Assembly: GCA_039655645.1 (NCBI GenBank)
Contig: CM077344.1
Span: 34,405,478 to 34,469,477 of the forward strand
Length of the DNA: 64,000 nucleotides
From: Ammopiptanthus mongolicus
Lineage: Eukaryota; Streptophyta; Magnoliopsida; Fabales; Fabaceae
Direction of reading: 5' to 3'
Each line of letters begins with the position of its first letter. Position 1 is the first letter of the stretch. Positions 47,557 through 60,332 of the stretch are shown here, piece after piece. The notes under the pieces are model-generated. The model was not told where the DNA came from. It worked only from the letters and a program-made list of their open reading frames with translations, and searched no databases. The translations under genes and the position numbers were made by a program.

Positions 47557-50500
47557 ATGTCTTCATCTAGTGATCATGATGATAGTTCGGATTCTAGCCT
47601 AGAGGCGCCCGAGACACAAGTGAGGCGCCATGGACCGACGTTCAAGAAGAATCTTATCCTAAAGAGGAGCATAGGCGTGAGATTATAGGTATATAAGATC
47701 ATTATTAATTAAGTTTTTCGTTTTATTAAGTAAGTGTTTCATTATTTTATTAATCAAGTGTTTCATTTTATCAGGTTGCCTGGAATACAAAAGGCAAACC
47801 CATTGGTGATAATGGGAAGGAGCTAAAGAGTTACATTGGGGCCATAGTCCGGCAAGCGGTCCCAATTACAAGCAAGACGTGGAAGGACAAAGCATTGAAC
47901 GAGGCCAAATCACACATATGGCGCGATATACAGGTAAATAAGTAATATTTAATTAACATCGGGTTCTTAATTAACATGTATATTTTTAAACATAACCTTT
48001 ATCATTTCTGCAGACTATTTTTGACATTGATGAGGCTCGGAGGAAAATATGTCTCCAGATTGCCGAAAAATGTCATCGGTCATTCCGAACGAAGTTGACG
48101 ACCAAGTATTTCAAAGATAAAGGTGGGAATGTCAGACATGAGCCTCACCCAACCAAAGTACGCAGACATGATAAAGGTGGACGACTGGAGAGCTTTTGTA
48201 ACGACACGCACAGAAAACGAGACATTTAAGGTATATACAATTTAACTTCATTTGTTAACTTAATTTATATATATTAAATCATGCATTGACATATACTTCA
48301 GTGTATATGTAGAAAACAAGTAAAGCAAATCGAATTAGAGCGTCAAACCCTCCATGCCCTTACTTGGCAGGGCCAACGGGTTATGATGGCCTTAAGGAAT
48401 AAATTGTAAGTACAAAATATCCTTATAACTTGTTGATTAACCCACTTATGATTTCTTCCTTAACATTGATGAATTTTATTTATTTTGTGTGTTCAAATAT
48501 ACAGCTGAAGAGGGCAGGAGGGGATCCTACCACCAAGGCTGTTGAGCGGCGTACGTTATGGATGACAGCTCGTATGGGTCATGATGGCCAGATTTTGCAC
48601 CCCACCACTAAGGAAGTGGCTGACAGAATTGTAAGTATACACCCTCATTAATTAACTTAGTTCATTTGTACATTGCTTATTATAATTATGTTTAACATCT
48701 TATTAATTTGTTCGTTTATATTTGTGTCACAGATGTCCTTATTAGAGTCTGTATCACAGGGGGAGATAACAGACTGTGTTGGCCGTCAAGATATTCTTGC
48801 ACGAGCATTGAATATCGATGAATACCCTGGTCGCCTAAGGGGTGTGGGGTTTGCCATCTCCCAGAGGATTGTTTTTGGCACACAACAACGCGCAAAACAT
48901 CAAGATATGTTAACTCAATTGGAGACGCAAAGGAGGCTAGCCGAGCTAACTCGTGAAGTAGAGGAGTTAAAGGCTAGAGGCAGGATAAGCAAGGACGTGC
49001 TGATTCTGAGCCAGCTGGTGATCCTCCTACCCCTATCCCGCACAGTGTCAGAGATAGTTGCACCGTTCCGCAACCACATATACCTCTTCCCGAGGTAATA
49101 CTTATCAATGATAATTTTATACATTTTATATATTGCATTGAAGGTTTAATTCATGCTAATTAATTAATATTTCGTTTATCATTTGTTTAGGGCATAAAAC
49201 TGTGGAACTTGTATCTACGGCACCCAACTCATCGCATTGTCGCTAGGGCGAAGGTCTTTAATGAGGAGGGTGCCACATTGCATAACCTACCATTACCTCC
49301 TGGCCATGTGAAAGTGAACATTGAAGTTGCACTGGAGGGACATGCACCATTGCCTGTACCAATTAAGCATGCTGATATCATGGTAGTAGATCATGCAATA
49401 GGTACCTTTATTGCATGGCCAATCAACCTCGTGCAGGTATGTTAATAATTAGTATTCCTTATGATATGTTGTATATATTTATTAAATTGGGTGGTCACTA
49501 ACTACTTTATTGCAATATGCAGGTTATCTCCGAAAAATCCAAATCCAAGGACAAGGACAAGGGCAAGAAGATTGTGGAGTCCCGACCTCCTATAATTAAC
49601 AAGGAGCATACAAAGGGCTCCATTACATCCCCTAAGAAGCAGCAGTCCTCCTCCCGGCCTCCTATCGCAGCAAGCTCATATGATTGTATATCCTACATGA
49701 GGATCCTGGTAAAAAAAAGGCTTGAGCCGGGTAATAGAATTGGAGATGGATGAAGAAATTCTGGGTTATCAACATACGCTATCAGTGGGTAAAGACGAAA
49801 TCGAGGAGATTATCACTCGGGATGAAATCAGTCAGACTGGTCTTACCGTATATCTCAGGTAATGCATCAAACTTTAAAGTATATAACTTCTTTTATTCTT
49901 CATAATTTAAATATATATTAACGCTTATTATACATGTTTTAAGGTACTTATACCGAGAGATGTTGATCCCCGCGAATAACACCGGGAGGTTTGTACTCTT
50001 ATGCCCAGATAAAACAGCTTTACATCCATATATATCTGGGCAAAAATAGTACATAGCTGAACGCCTTGAGCTAGCAAGTCCAGATGGCAATTCCCTGTTT
50101 CTGGCACCTATGAACGTTGTGTGAGTCATTTAGTTAATCAATGATATGGTACTGTATTTTATTGTGATTAATTATCTGTTTATGATTTGCTAACTCATTT
50201 TCTTGTTTTGTAGGGGACATTGGGTATTCTTAGCGATCAATCCCAATGAAGACACAATCTACTACCTGGATCCATTGCATGTACCCTTTACACAGCGGAA
50301 AATGCTTATGACTATCTTTAATGAGTAAGAAAAATGATTTGAAATTTATCTCATATATGTTGTGATTCAAATTGTACACTATAGCTAACGAATGTTTGTT
50401 TTTACATTTCAGTGCTTTGACAATTCATCGTGGATGCAAAAGGGAAGCCAAGTCCCAATCTTCAAAATCATTAAAGACTAAATGGATCTGAGGTATTAAT

Positions 50501-50854
50501 TTGTTCACAATGTAATTATGCAATTATTTAAATTTAAAACCAATTAACTTATTATTTTTGTTTTGTAGTGCGCCCGCCAATACAACAGTATAGACTGTGG
50601 ATACTGCGTTCTAAGGTTTCCTAAGGATATCATCACTCATAACCAAATTCAAATCCCATCATCGGTATGTAATTTCAGTTTAATTACACACTTACATTTG
50701 GACCATTTGATATATCTTTGATTCTAACTTAATTTACTTTTTCTATCGCATGCAGTACTTTCCCGATAGTAATTATGACACATACACCGATGATCAAGTA
50801 TTTGAAATTTTGGATGAGTGGTGCAACTATATTATTATGAATCAAGGTAAATAA
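47557..50854 (+). pseudogene. Multi-exon CACTA-2 gene: Transposase_24-like, DUF8039-like and Ulp1 (C48) protease regions
   Basis: Predicted exons: 47557-47676, 47775-47933, 48014-48230, 48313-48405, 48505-48630, 48733-49094, 49191-49436, 49523-49858, 49944-50120, 50214-50324, 50413-~50491, 50569-50664 and 50756-50854, almost all with GT/AG. Exons 1-6 resemble plant Transposase_24 (TKGKPIGDNGKELKSYIGAI, RALNIDEYPGRLRGVG, then a coiled coil LTQLETQRRLAELTREVEEL). Exon 7 resembles DUF8039 (LPLPPGHVKVNIEVALEG). The last exons are a C48 protease with catalytic His (GHWVFLAI), Asp (YYLDPL), Gln and Cys (RQYNSIDCGYCV, Cys codon 50596-50598). Frameshifts in exons 3, 6 and 8 and stops in exons 4, 9 and 11 make it a pseudogene. 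It could be two adjacent genes rather than one fusion. Confidence 0.7.
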
Positions 50855-51246
50855 TTTTGTCTTTTTAGTGTTAATTATATATATTTAAGTTGTGCTTGTG
50901 TACACTAGTGAATACTTCAAGTTTCATGTAGTAGTTTGATGATTTGTCTCCAATTTTGTAGGTTGATGCTTTGGTTGATGAAGACATTTTGAATTCATAT
51001 AACTACCTATATATAGTGTAGTGTGTATATTGTGATGTCTGGGATTGTATATATCGTACATGTTTGAATTATATATAGTTTGAATTGTGTATACTGTACT
51101 GTATATTGTAACATTAATGAATGAAATGAATTTATTTATACTGTGCCAATTATGTATACTGTACTGCTGTCTGGGTTTTGCTGAGTGCAGGGAAGAGTAG
51201 GAGAAAAATAGAGTACAATTTTAAAAAAAGAAGAAGGGGAAAATGA

Positions 51247-51557
51247 TAGCGCTTCCTCAAGGAAGAGCTATCTAAATCGTTATAGATAGCGCTTCAAGGA
51301 AGCGCTATCTAAAAACCAAGAATAGACAGCGCTTCCTCAAGAAAGCGCTATCTAATACTCAGTTTTAGATAGCGCTTACTCAAGGAAGCGCTATCTAATC
51401 CTGAATTTTAGATAGCGCTTCCTTGAGGAAGCGCTGTCTATTCTTCTTTAGATAGCGCTTTTTTAAACGCCACTGTTTGTGTCAACCTTTAATAGCGCTT
51501 AAAAGCGCTATTAAATACCAAAAATAAACGCTATTAAAAGCCTTTTCTGTTATTGTG
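51247..51557 (+). repeat. Right palindromic subterminal array and TIR of CACTA-2
   Basis: Five ~30-bp palindromes built on TAGCGCTTCCTC arms, a half unit, then TTTAATAGCGCTTAAAAGCG with its mirror, and the terminus CCTTTTCTGTTATTGTG. It mirrors the left array in unit sequence and spacing. Confidence 0.9.
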
Positions 51558-54500
51558 AGGCAATACAAACTCAAGATGAAGAAATAAAATTCATATCACA
51601 CGTTGATATTCACTGTTCATAAAAACATACTCATGACATAAAACCTGGTCTAATATATAACATATTACAGACTTAGAAATAAGTTCAACATATGTGCAGT
51701 AATATAATATAAGACTGCTCAAAATAAAAGACTCCTAAGCTGGTCGGCTAAAAGTAGCCATTGGGATACAACCCAACGTCAACTTCATCAGAACGCTTCG
51801 TCATCCGAGTCCTCACGTATCCGCGGGGACCTATGATCAACATCTGTACATGTGTTCCAAAAACACAACAAGGTGTCCAACATGTACAGGCAAAGGTGAG
51901 ATACTCATATAAAGTTTATCACGATAGCCGCACAGGCGACAAACAGCAGTATAAACATCCACAGATAAAATATAGTTATATGAGCAGTTAACCATATAAC
52001 ACAATATAATATCTCAAACACTATCATGAGTTATAATAATGCATGAGACTTCAATATCATCTTTCTAATTCATGTACTTCGGAGATTCTAACTTCCCAAC
52101 ATCGAGCGATAGGCCGTAGTAACACCCGTAACACAATTGTCCTCATGAGTCGGCCTCTCTATTTAGGTCCAAACTCCAATTGTTCTAGGGTACCACGTCA
52201 TAACCATATCCTGAATACGCCAGTCTCTGATCGAGTTCATTCGTGTTTGGCAGCCGATTTACCACGGCACGGGGTTGCTACGCCATCGGCCACTTGTGGG
52301 ATCTCGAACTTAGAATGCCCCTATAGACCTAGTGCTCTTGACTGATTAAATTCTCAACTACTAGAGTTGTAGCTCGTTTCAAATGGCACGTCTGCCGGTT
52401 CATGCATGTACACAGAGAGTTTTCTGTTTTTCTTTGCGTTCATTCTTTCAAATGTCGAGACATAAAGTCCACGACTCGTTTCAAAAAGGCATTACGCCCA
52501 CTCAAAATCAAAAACACAGGACACGAAGTCCGAGTGTTCAATCCACAAAACACTATCCCCGACGTCTCGGCCACTAGGTTTGGGTTCGTCTCAAAGGTTC
52601 ATCATATTTCTTTTGGTTTCATTTTTCTCAAAACAAATTTGGAAAAAAAAACATGTTCATTGTTCTTGAAGCAAAACATTTCTTTATCAAAGGAAACATT
52701 TTCCGGAAAAAACACCTTTCTTGAAAACAAAACCGTTTTCTAAGGTTTCACGCCTTTTTAAAACACTTTACTGAACAAAACACATTTTGCACGACTTTTC
52801 ACAAAACCACTTTTTAATTTTCAAAAGAACATACTTTTCAAAAAGAAAGACAACTTTTCTTGAAAAAGCAACACGTTTTCCAAAAACCACTTTTTGATTT
52901 TCAAAACACGGTTTTCAAAACTTTGATTCGATTTTTCGAGTCTTTTAATAATTATCGAGACATAGTCAGTCCTATGCTCATCCGGGATATAAATATATAT
53001 ATAGACATCAACAATCCATAATCATCATCATAATATCAACTAAGGCATCCATGCCACAAATTATCAACAAGTGTGCAAATATGTTTCATTAAGTAAAACA
53101 AATCCATACATCATTCAAATTCATCTCCAATTCAATAATCAAGTCATCATATACATATATCAAACATGCACTATGAAACTACCAAACTTAAATGACTACC
53201 TCCCTTTACCTCACAAGGAAATGTTCAATCCAAACTCGATCGGTTCTCGGCTCCGGCTCCGTTCTCGTTCGCATCGCCTAAAACAATCAAACACAATTCA
53301 ACTCAAACAACAAATCAACATCAATCTCTAACATCGAAACATAAGTTTTCTTCCCCTAAAAGGCATAGGGTTCGGCCATGAAAGGGTAAAAAGGCTAGGG
53401 ATCTCATTTGGTTCCAAACTTTTGGATGGTTGGCTCATAAGCTTGGTTAACACTAATTCAAGTCCTATGACTCAAAAATGTGAAACAAAACTCATGGATT
53501 TTTCTCATGAAGCTCTCGGCCTCTTTGGACAAACTAGGCTAGGAATTAATTTGGTTTTCCATCACTTGGATTCAAGGACACTAGGAAAGCTAAGGATGGA
53601 ATCAAGAGTTAGAAATCAAAAATTTGATGAAAAACACTATTCATCATCACTCTTAGGGTTCGGCCATATTGGGGATAATGAGCTAGGATGAGACTTGAAT
53701 CCATAAGCTCTTGGGTTTAGGTAGAGAATGATGAGGTGAGTTCAAAGAAATTGGTTTCACATCAAAAGGATTTTTCTACAATTTCCTATGGATTTTCAAA
53801 CTTTTGGATTTAAGAATGAGTTTCATGAAAATGGATTTTTGATCTTGAGATTGAGAGAGATTCAAGAAGCTAGGAGATCATAGAATTGATCTTACCTTAG
53901 AATGGAGGAAGATTGGTCAAGGAATCAAGTGATTTTAACAAGTGAATCAAGGTTTTCAAGAAGAAATGGATTTTTCTTCAAGAACAACTATGGAGTTCTT
54001 GCTTGGGAGGGGGATGCGTGAAATGAGGGGCTGAGAGGGCTGTTCCAGCCTTCTTAAAAGATCATTAGGGATAAAAAGGTCATTTGGTTCAAAGGGTAAA
54101 ATGGTAAAAGGTGAAAAGGCTTAAGTTAGGGGTATTTTGGTAATTTCGCGTCCCGAAATTCCCGATCGTCATTACGACTCTGGCATGCTCTCTCAAGTGA
54201 GTTGACATGATGTGATATCAAGATTATCCGTTGTTGGGTCATGGTAAGTCCATACGCGGCTCCGTTGTCCACCCGATTGAAGATTTCGCTCGAATGGAGG
54301 TCAGGAAGTGATTTTTTTGAAATTTTTGTGAAATTTAACCAAAATGTAGAGAATCAAATTCTAAGACTTACTATCTCATTCACGGGTCCATCTGAGGTCT
54401 CCTGAGCAGTAAAATCATACTGTCAGTGAAAAAACGCATGACCGGACTTCGTTTGAGTTTTCGACTCAATACTTAATCGTAGCTTCCTACGATATCATTG

Positions 54501-54614
54501 AGCATGATTATGGTCTCGAAATATTTTATTTTCATTCCTAAGACCTCGAATAAAATATAAGTTCATAAATACTGATTAAAAAGGAAAACTCAATAATCGG
54601 GGTGTTACAATTAA

Positions 54615-55094
54615 AGGTGAATGATGTTTTCTATTACCACGGACTTTGGGCTGGTGCATCGGTCTAGGGCTCTGCGATTGAGCACTCGGACGTTTCGTCC
54701 TGTGTTAACGGTGAAAGGTTTTAAAACGGTGTAAATGATGAATAGTCGGGAGCCTTGAGCTACGACAACAAAAGAACGAACACAAGGAAAAGTGGCAAGA
54801 CTTGAAACATTTTTTTTTCATGCATTAAAATATTCGGCAGACGTGCCAACGTTGTTAATCTGGATATCTTGATGGCAGGATATTCAAGACGATGAGTAAC
54901 ATTGTGCCTTGATGGACAATGGTGTACATACGAACGATGAATATTGTGCCTTGAGTTGGACAATAGAGTATGACCATTTACAAATTTATCAAGTACCGCT
55001 GAATGTAATTCCATGTAAACGCGACCTCATGGTATTCATGTACCTCTGAATAAGCACTTAGGTGCTGGTCATTGTGCCTGGGGCCAATGTACCT
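54615..55094 (+). repeat. Continuation of the chromovirus 3' LTR, truncated
   Basis: Resumes the LTR exactly where 41760 stopped and follows solo LTR 4 (31620-32099) to GGGGCCAATGTACCT, where it ends abruptly. About 700 bp of LTR are lost. Confidence 0.85.
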
Positions 55095-55654
55095 CTATTT
55101 TCTTTTTCGTTCATTCTTTCTTTTGTCGAGGCATATAGCTCACGACTTGTTTTAAAGGACATTAAGCCCGTTCATTCAAAACATAGGACACGAAGTCCGA
55201 GTGCTTAATCCACAAAACACTAGTCCAACGTCTCGGTCACTAGGTTTGCATTCATCTCAAAGATTCGTCGTTTTTCTTTCAATCTTATTTCTCAAAACAA
55301 CTTTGGAAAACAAAACACAATTTCATTTTCTTGAACTAAAACATTTCTTTTCAAAGAAAACATTTTCCGGGGAAAACTCCTTTTTGTAAAAAACCGTTTT
55401 CTAAAGGTTCCACTTCTTTTTTTGAAACGTTTTTCGAAAACAAAACACACTTTGCAAAACTTCCCTCAAACCACTTTTTCTTTTTAAAAGGACATATCTT
55501 TTAAAAAAGAAAGTTACTTTTCTTGAAAAGCAACACGTTTCCCAAAATACCTTTTTGATTTCAAAATCCGGTTTTCAAAACTTCGATTTCGATTTTCGAG
55601 TATTTTAATTCTTTATCGAGTCATAGCCAATCCTATGCTCTTTATCAGTCCAGG

Positions 55655-55704
<50 letters not shown>

Positions 55705-56582
55705 GTATATATATATGTATCAATGTCAATTCAACAACAACAACAATATATCTCAATCAAGGCATCCATGCCACAAATCATGTTCAAGTGTACAAGTATG
55801 TTTCATTAAATACATCAAGTACATAAGTCATTCATACACATCTTCCAATCATCAATCAAAACTACCACATCTCATATAACAATCAAGCACCATTCAACTA
55901 TCAAACTCATTATGAAATACCTCCCTTTACCTTTTTATGGTTTCTACTCAATTTCCCGAACGGTTCACGGCTCCGGTTCCGGTTTCGTCCACGTTGCCTA
56001 AAACAATTAACACAATTCAATACTCAACAACAAAAAACATCAAAACATAAATGTCCTCCCCCAAAAGTGGTCTAAGGTTCGGCCAAAAATGGTAAAAAGG
56101 GCTAGGGGTTTCATTTGGTTCCAATCTCTTGGATGGCTGGTCCTTAAGCTTGGTTAACACTAATACAAGTCCTATTACCCAAAAATTTGAAACAAAACTC
56201 ATGGTTCTCCTCACCTATAGGTCTTGGCCATGAAGAGAAAAAGAGGTTAGGAATTGATTTGGTTTTCCATCACTTGGATTCAAAGACAATAGGAAAGGTA
56301 AGGATGGAATCCAGAGTTCAAAAACAAAAATTGAACAAAATCACTTTTTCCCCAATTCTTAGGGTTTCGGCCACTCATAGATAAATAGGCTAGGATGAGA
56401 GTTTGATCATATACTCTTGGATAGAGGTAGAAGGTGATGAAGCTAGCTCAAAGAAATTGGTTTCACATTAAAAGAATTTTTCTAGAATTTTCTATGAATT
56501 TTTGAAATTTGGATCTTGAAGTTGGAACTCAAGAAATCAAGTTCTTAAACTATGAGATAGGAAGAGATTCATGGAGCTTAGA
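55095..56582 (-). repeat. Truncated minus-strand LTR, solo LTR 3 subfamily
   Basis: Parallel to 52420-53880 of solo LTR 5. It starts abruptly at 55095 and is cut at 56582 by the next LTR. A TA tract lies at 55658-55718. Confidence 0.8.
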
Positions 56583-59230
56583 TGTGACACCCCCTTCGGG
56601 GGCACCACATGGTTACCTATTGTAGAAAATAAACTTCAAATTAATTTTGCAGGTTACTTTCGAAAAATAAGTTTTTTCTAAGTATGTAACTTCTTGTTGT
56701 GAAAATCCGTGATAAAATTTTTCCTCATAACTTATCTTACCATACCTCAACGTTACGTAAGCATGCATGTAAATAACCATCAAACAAAGTATACATAATA
56801 AGGTATCTTAATATACTGCATAGGCCTTAAACATACGGCCATTCAAAACAGTCATGGCTGTCAGTAGCCAGAGTAATTAACTAACTGTTGTTCAAAATAG
56901 AAGAGAACATATCCTATAGCTGGTCTTACTACTAAAACACTATGATTTCTCGTACGTCACGCTCCTCCACATACTCAAACGTCAGGGAATGGATCCTTGA
57001 ATATTCCAGCGGCATCTTGGAACTCATCTGAAGATGTAAGGGTGAGATACCAATATATGGATTCACACACGATAACAACATGTATATCTCATCAATAACA
57101 CGTAAGCATAAATAATTATCATGTGTAAGGTCCTACTGATAAACAAGTAGTATATCATAGGGTCACATACCCGACAACCATTTTTATTTTCAAAAGAAAT
57201 GCATGACACTTCAATGTTCATCATCTAATTCTTTACTTAATCTCCAGACACCGTTGTGTAAAAACTTAGCTGATCAGGCTCAAGGTACATTGGCCCTAAG
57301 CACAATGACCAGCACCTAAGTGCTTATTTGGAAGTACATGAACACCATGACATTACGCGATTACATGGAATTACATTCAGCGGTACTTGATAAATTGTAA
57401 ATGGTCATACGATATTGTCCAACTCAAGGCACAATATTCGTCAGTTGTATGACACCATTGTCCATCAAGGCACAATGTTACACAATGACTTAAAGTCATC
57501 ACAGGGTTCCTTGCCATCAAGGTCCCCCAATCCAGATGGCACGTCTGCCTAAAAACAAATGCATGAGAAAAACGTTCCAAGTCTTGCCACTTTTCTTTTG
57601 TGTTCATTCTTTCGTTGTCGTAGCTCAAAGCTCCCGACTATTCACAATTTACACTGTTTTAAAACTTCTAACATAGGACGAAACGCCCGAGTGCTCAATC
57701 GCGGAGCCCTAAACCAATGCACCAGCCCAAGGTCCGTGGTAATAGAAAACAGTATTCACCTTTAATTTCGTTTCCTCATAACAAGATGAGGACACATAGT
57801 CCATTGGACACACAGTCCATAACATCATTGCACGGCCTCTCGTGCTATTTTTACAGAACACTAACATCCCGACGTCTCGTATGCTAGGTTCACGTTTTCA
57901 TCGTTTTTCACCATTTTTCGTTCTGTGAAACACAAATCCAAAACGAAAACTCCGCAACTCATCCAAGTTGTCGGTTTTTACACCGTTGGGAAAACTCGTT
58001 TTACAGAAAAACTTTTCTGTTTGAAAACGGTTTGAAAACCATTGAATTATGGTAAAACTTAACTTTTATCGAAAGTCCCTTTCGCAAAAAGAAATTTTTG
58101 AAAAGAAACAGCTAAGACCAAAACGTCATCCCAGAACAGCATTTCGGTTTTCGAAAACGTTTTCCGTAAATCTTTTCGGAAATAAAACATCGATTAAAAA
58201 CGTCCTCAGTTGAAAAACTTGACTTTTTCCTCTTAATGTTATTTTTTTCTCATAAAGATTAATTTATTCATAAAAACTAACTTTTCCTACTGACTTCATA
58301 AATTACTTTTGGATCCACTTTTTCTTTAGAAAAACAGCGTTGTTGAAAATACCCAACGTCTTCCCAAATAAATCTTTATTATTTAATACAAAGCTTTTTA
58401 AAGCTTTTATCCCCATTAATTAATTGAGCACTGACCACTGTCAGGCTTCCCAATCAACAATCAATATCATAATATGTTTATAGCAGATAATACAGTTAAA
58501 ACACATATTCAACTACTATAACACATATAAATCAACAATTATCAACAAATCAAATAATTGCCGAAAATAAATAAATTAATCACCACACAACTTAATTACA
58601 TATATACAGATCAAATATGATGACATGCAATCATCGGGAGAATCCCTCAGGCATTTCCCCTCTTACCTCTTGAAGTTCCCGGTAAGCACAAAGTTGTCCG
58701 ATCGGTCCACGAACTCTCCCGATTCCTTGTCCGATTACTCGTCGGCAACTATACACAATCAATCAATCAATACAACAACTATAAAACACAAAAATTCTCT
58801 CCTAGTCCCCTCTCCTAACTTCGGCCATGGGTAAGAAAATATGGCTAGGGAGTTCCAAAAATTGTCATCTCTTGGATTCCATCCTTATTAGGTGTGGTAA
58901 GACTAGATCAAAGTCTATTACACCAAAACTTGAACCAAAACTCCCTCCACTCATCAATGGAGGTTTCAGCCCCTTTTTCTCAATTGAGCTAGAGAGCTCT
59001 TTTGGTTTCCAACTCTTGGATCATGGTAGACAATCATGAACTAGGATCAAAGAAATTGATTTGGTGTAAAAAGGATTTTTCTACAATTTCTTATGGATTT
59101 TTGAAGTTCTAAGTTCAAAACTAAACCATCATGAATCATGGAGATTAAAGAGAGATTAAGAGATGAAAGTTGAAGGTAATACCTCCTAGATGACAAAGCT
59201 TGTGAAGAAATCAACAAAAGTCACTCAAAA
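56583..59230 (-). repeat. Truncated minus-strand LTR, solo LTR 4 subfamily
   Basis: Begins TGTGACACCCCCTTCGG (U5 end) and follows solo LTR 4 in reverse to about 59230 (ATCAACAAAAGTCACTCAAAA). There it stops about 600 bp short of the U3 end, so no TSD can be recovered. Confidence 0.8.
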
Positions 59231-60332
59231 GGAGAACGCTGCATAATAGTTATGTAAGTGTCATAAGCGCTTTTCATGGCGACCATAGTGAAGTAGTCCT
59301 TCGACTTGAAGCCACTACGATTCCTACATGTGGAGTTGTAGGCTTCAATGCTATCAAATGTCATCTGTAACTGGATGATCATAAAGGTAGTTATTGGGCC
59401 TGCAATAAAACATGTTGAGGGATGTGAGTGATATAGATAGGATTCGTCCCTCCTACATAACAGGAGTAATGTCATGGGCCTCTCGATAGAGTAAGACGTG
59501 AAATATGCGTGGCCACGCGGAAATGGGCCAATATGTGATATTGGGCCCATTTATGATTACACGTCTACTCTTGAATTGGGAAACGAATAATTGAACTTAA
59601 CAAGGATGAGACATTTATGCCTTGTGTTCAATTAAGACATATGGATGAAGGGACATTTACTACACGGTTATTTGGTCGCAATAACGTTATGTCAAATCAC
59701 TGGCATTCTCATTACTTGGGTAGCAGTGATGTGTTGCTAGATACCGCTCAATGTTTGTAATATTAAATGGGATTTAATATTACTGCCAACGTTATGGGAA
59801 CCTACAGGGTAACACACATAAGAGTAGATTAAAAGGAGCATTGAAAAGAGAGTTGGACTCTCATTTTTCTAGTGGGCCTAGCGCATGGTGCATGGCGCTT
59901 AGGTCAAATGCAGCTCACTGACTCACTTAAGGAGGTGCTACTTTAAGTAGACCACTTAAGGATTTGTGCCGTCATGCGTGACATTACCCTAGCCGAACAT
60001 CAGAGTGATTAGTGAGTTGTAGGTCCCATTTTTCGTAGCTAGCACTATGAGACAGAGGCCGCTTCTTGTTCGTGATGTTGGACGCTCAGAAGTCTGCTCG
60101 TGTGGATACCGTAGAGGCATCGTTCGTGCGGTGCTCGTGATAGACAAAGTTTTATCAAGGGTCTGCGCTACAAGAAGTAAACACTACAATCAGGAGTCAT
60201 GACCATTCGCTTAGATCTTTTGGTGGGAATTTTTCCGTTACGTTTTTGGTTTTGAAATACGCAAATTCCCAACACTCACTTAACCTCCCTTTTCAACCAA
60301 CCGCGCCCCCTTCAGACACCCCATAAATACCC
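59231..60332. other. Copia-LTR-like remnant and short spacer
   Basis: The stretch to 60274 ends GGTGGGAATTTTTCCGTTAC...AATTCCCAACA, and contains TTATGGGAACCTACAGGGT and GTAGCAGTGATGTGTTGCTAGAT. I associate these phrases with plant Copia LTRs. No start is visible and no partner LTR is in the window. A 109-codon minus frame (59221-59550) has no recognisable domain. 60275-60332 is a plain spacer. Confidence 0.4.

Larger units (their letters stand above)
41907..51557 (+). mobile_element. CACTA-2: complete CACTA (En/Spm) transposon, 9651 bp, TSD AGG
   Basis: Left end CACTACGCCAGAAAAGG; right end complement CACAATAACAGAAAAGG. AGG is duplicated at 41904-41906 and 51558-51560, the 3-bp TSD of this superfamily. 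Content: left subterminal array, non-coding leader with possible captured sequence, TNP2 transposase, a multi-exon Transposase_24-like/DUF8039-like/C48 gene, and right subterminal array. The right terminus no longer reads CACTA (CACAA), which may impair excision. Confidence 0.92.
41761..54609 (-). mobile_element. Solo LTR 5 (about 3195 bp without insert), minus orientation, hosting CACTA-2
   Basis: The left part (41761-41906) and right part (51561-54609) together form one LTR of the solo LTR 3 subfamily, TGTAACACCCCC...GGGGTGTTACA. CACTA-2 with its AGG duplication accounts for the remaining 9654 bp. The small frames inside the right part (52043-52345, 52402-52743 and others) coincide with LTR sequence and are not supported as genes. 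Confidence 0.9.
41756..54614. other. 5-bp TSD ATTAA flanking solo LTR 5
   Basis: ATTAA at 41756-41760 and 54610-54614. Joining the two sides restores GTGATTAAAGGTGAATGATG, equivalent to solo LTR 4 near 31612-31632. Confidence 0.9.
34477..55094 (+). mobile_element. Near-complete Tekay/Del-type chromovirus (Ty3/gypsy), truncated at both LTRs and nested with later insertions
   Basis: In order: 5' LTR remnant (34477-35016), primer site, gag, protease, RT, RNase H, integrase, chromodomain-like tail, polypurine tract, and 3' LTR (39638-41760, continued 54615-55094). Domain order PR-RT-RH-INT is that of Ty3/gypsy. The long LTRs and C-terminal chromodomain-like segment fit the Tekay/Del lineage. The 3' LTR is split by a 12.85-kb block (solo LTR 5 containing CACTA-2). 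Multiple stops, frameshifts and a gag deletion mean it cannot encode its own proteins. No TSD is recoverable because both outer LTR ends are lost. Confidence 0.85.

Noticed and set aside
59221..59550. 109-codon minus-strand frame
   Set aside because: It begins in one LTR remnant and crosses into another, so it cannot be an ancestral gene.
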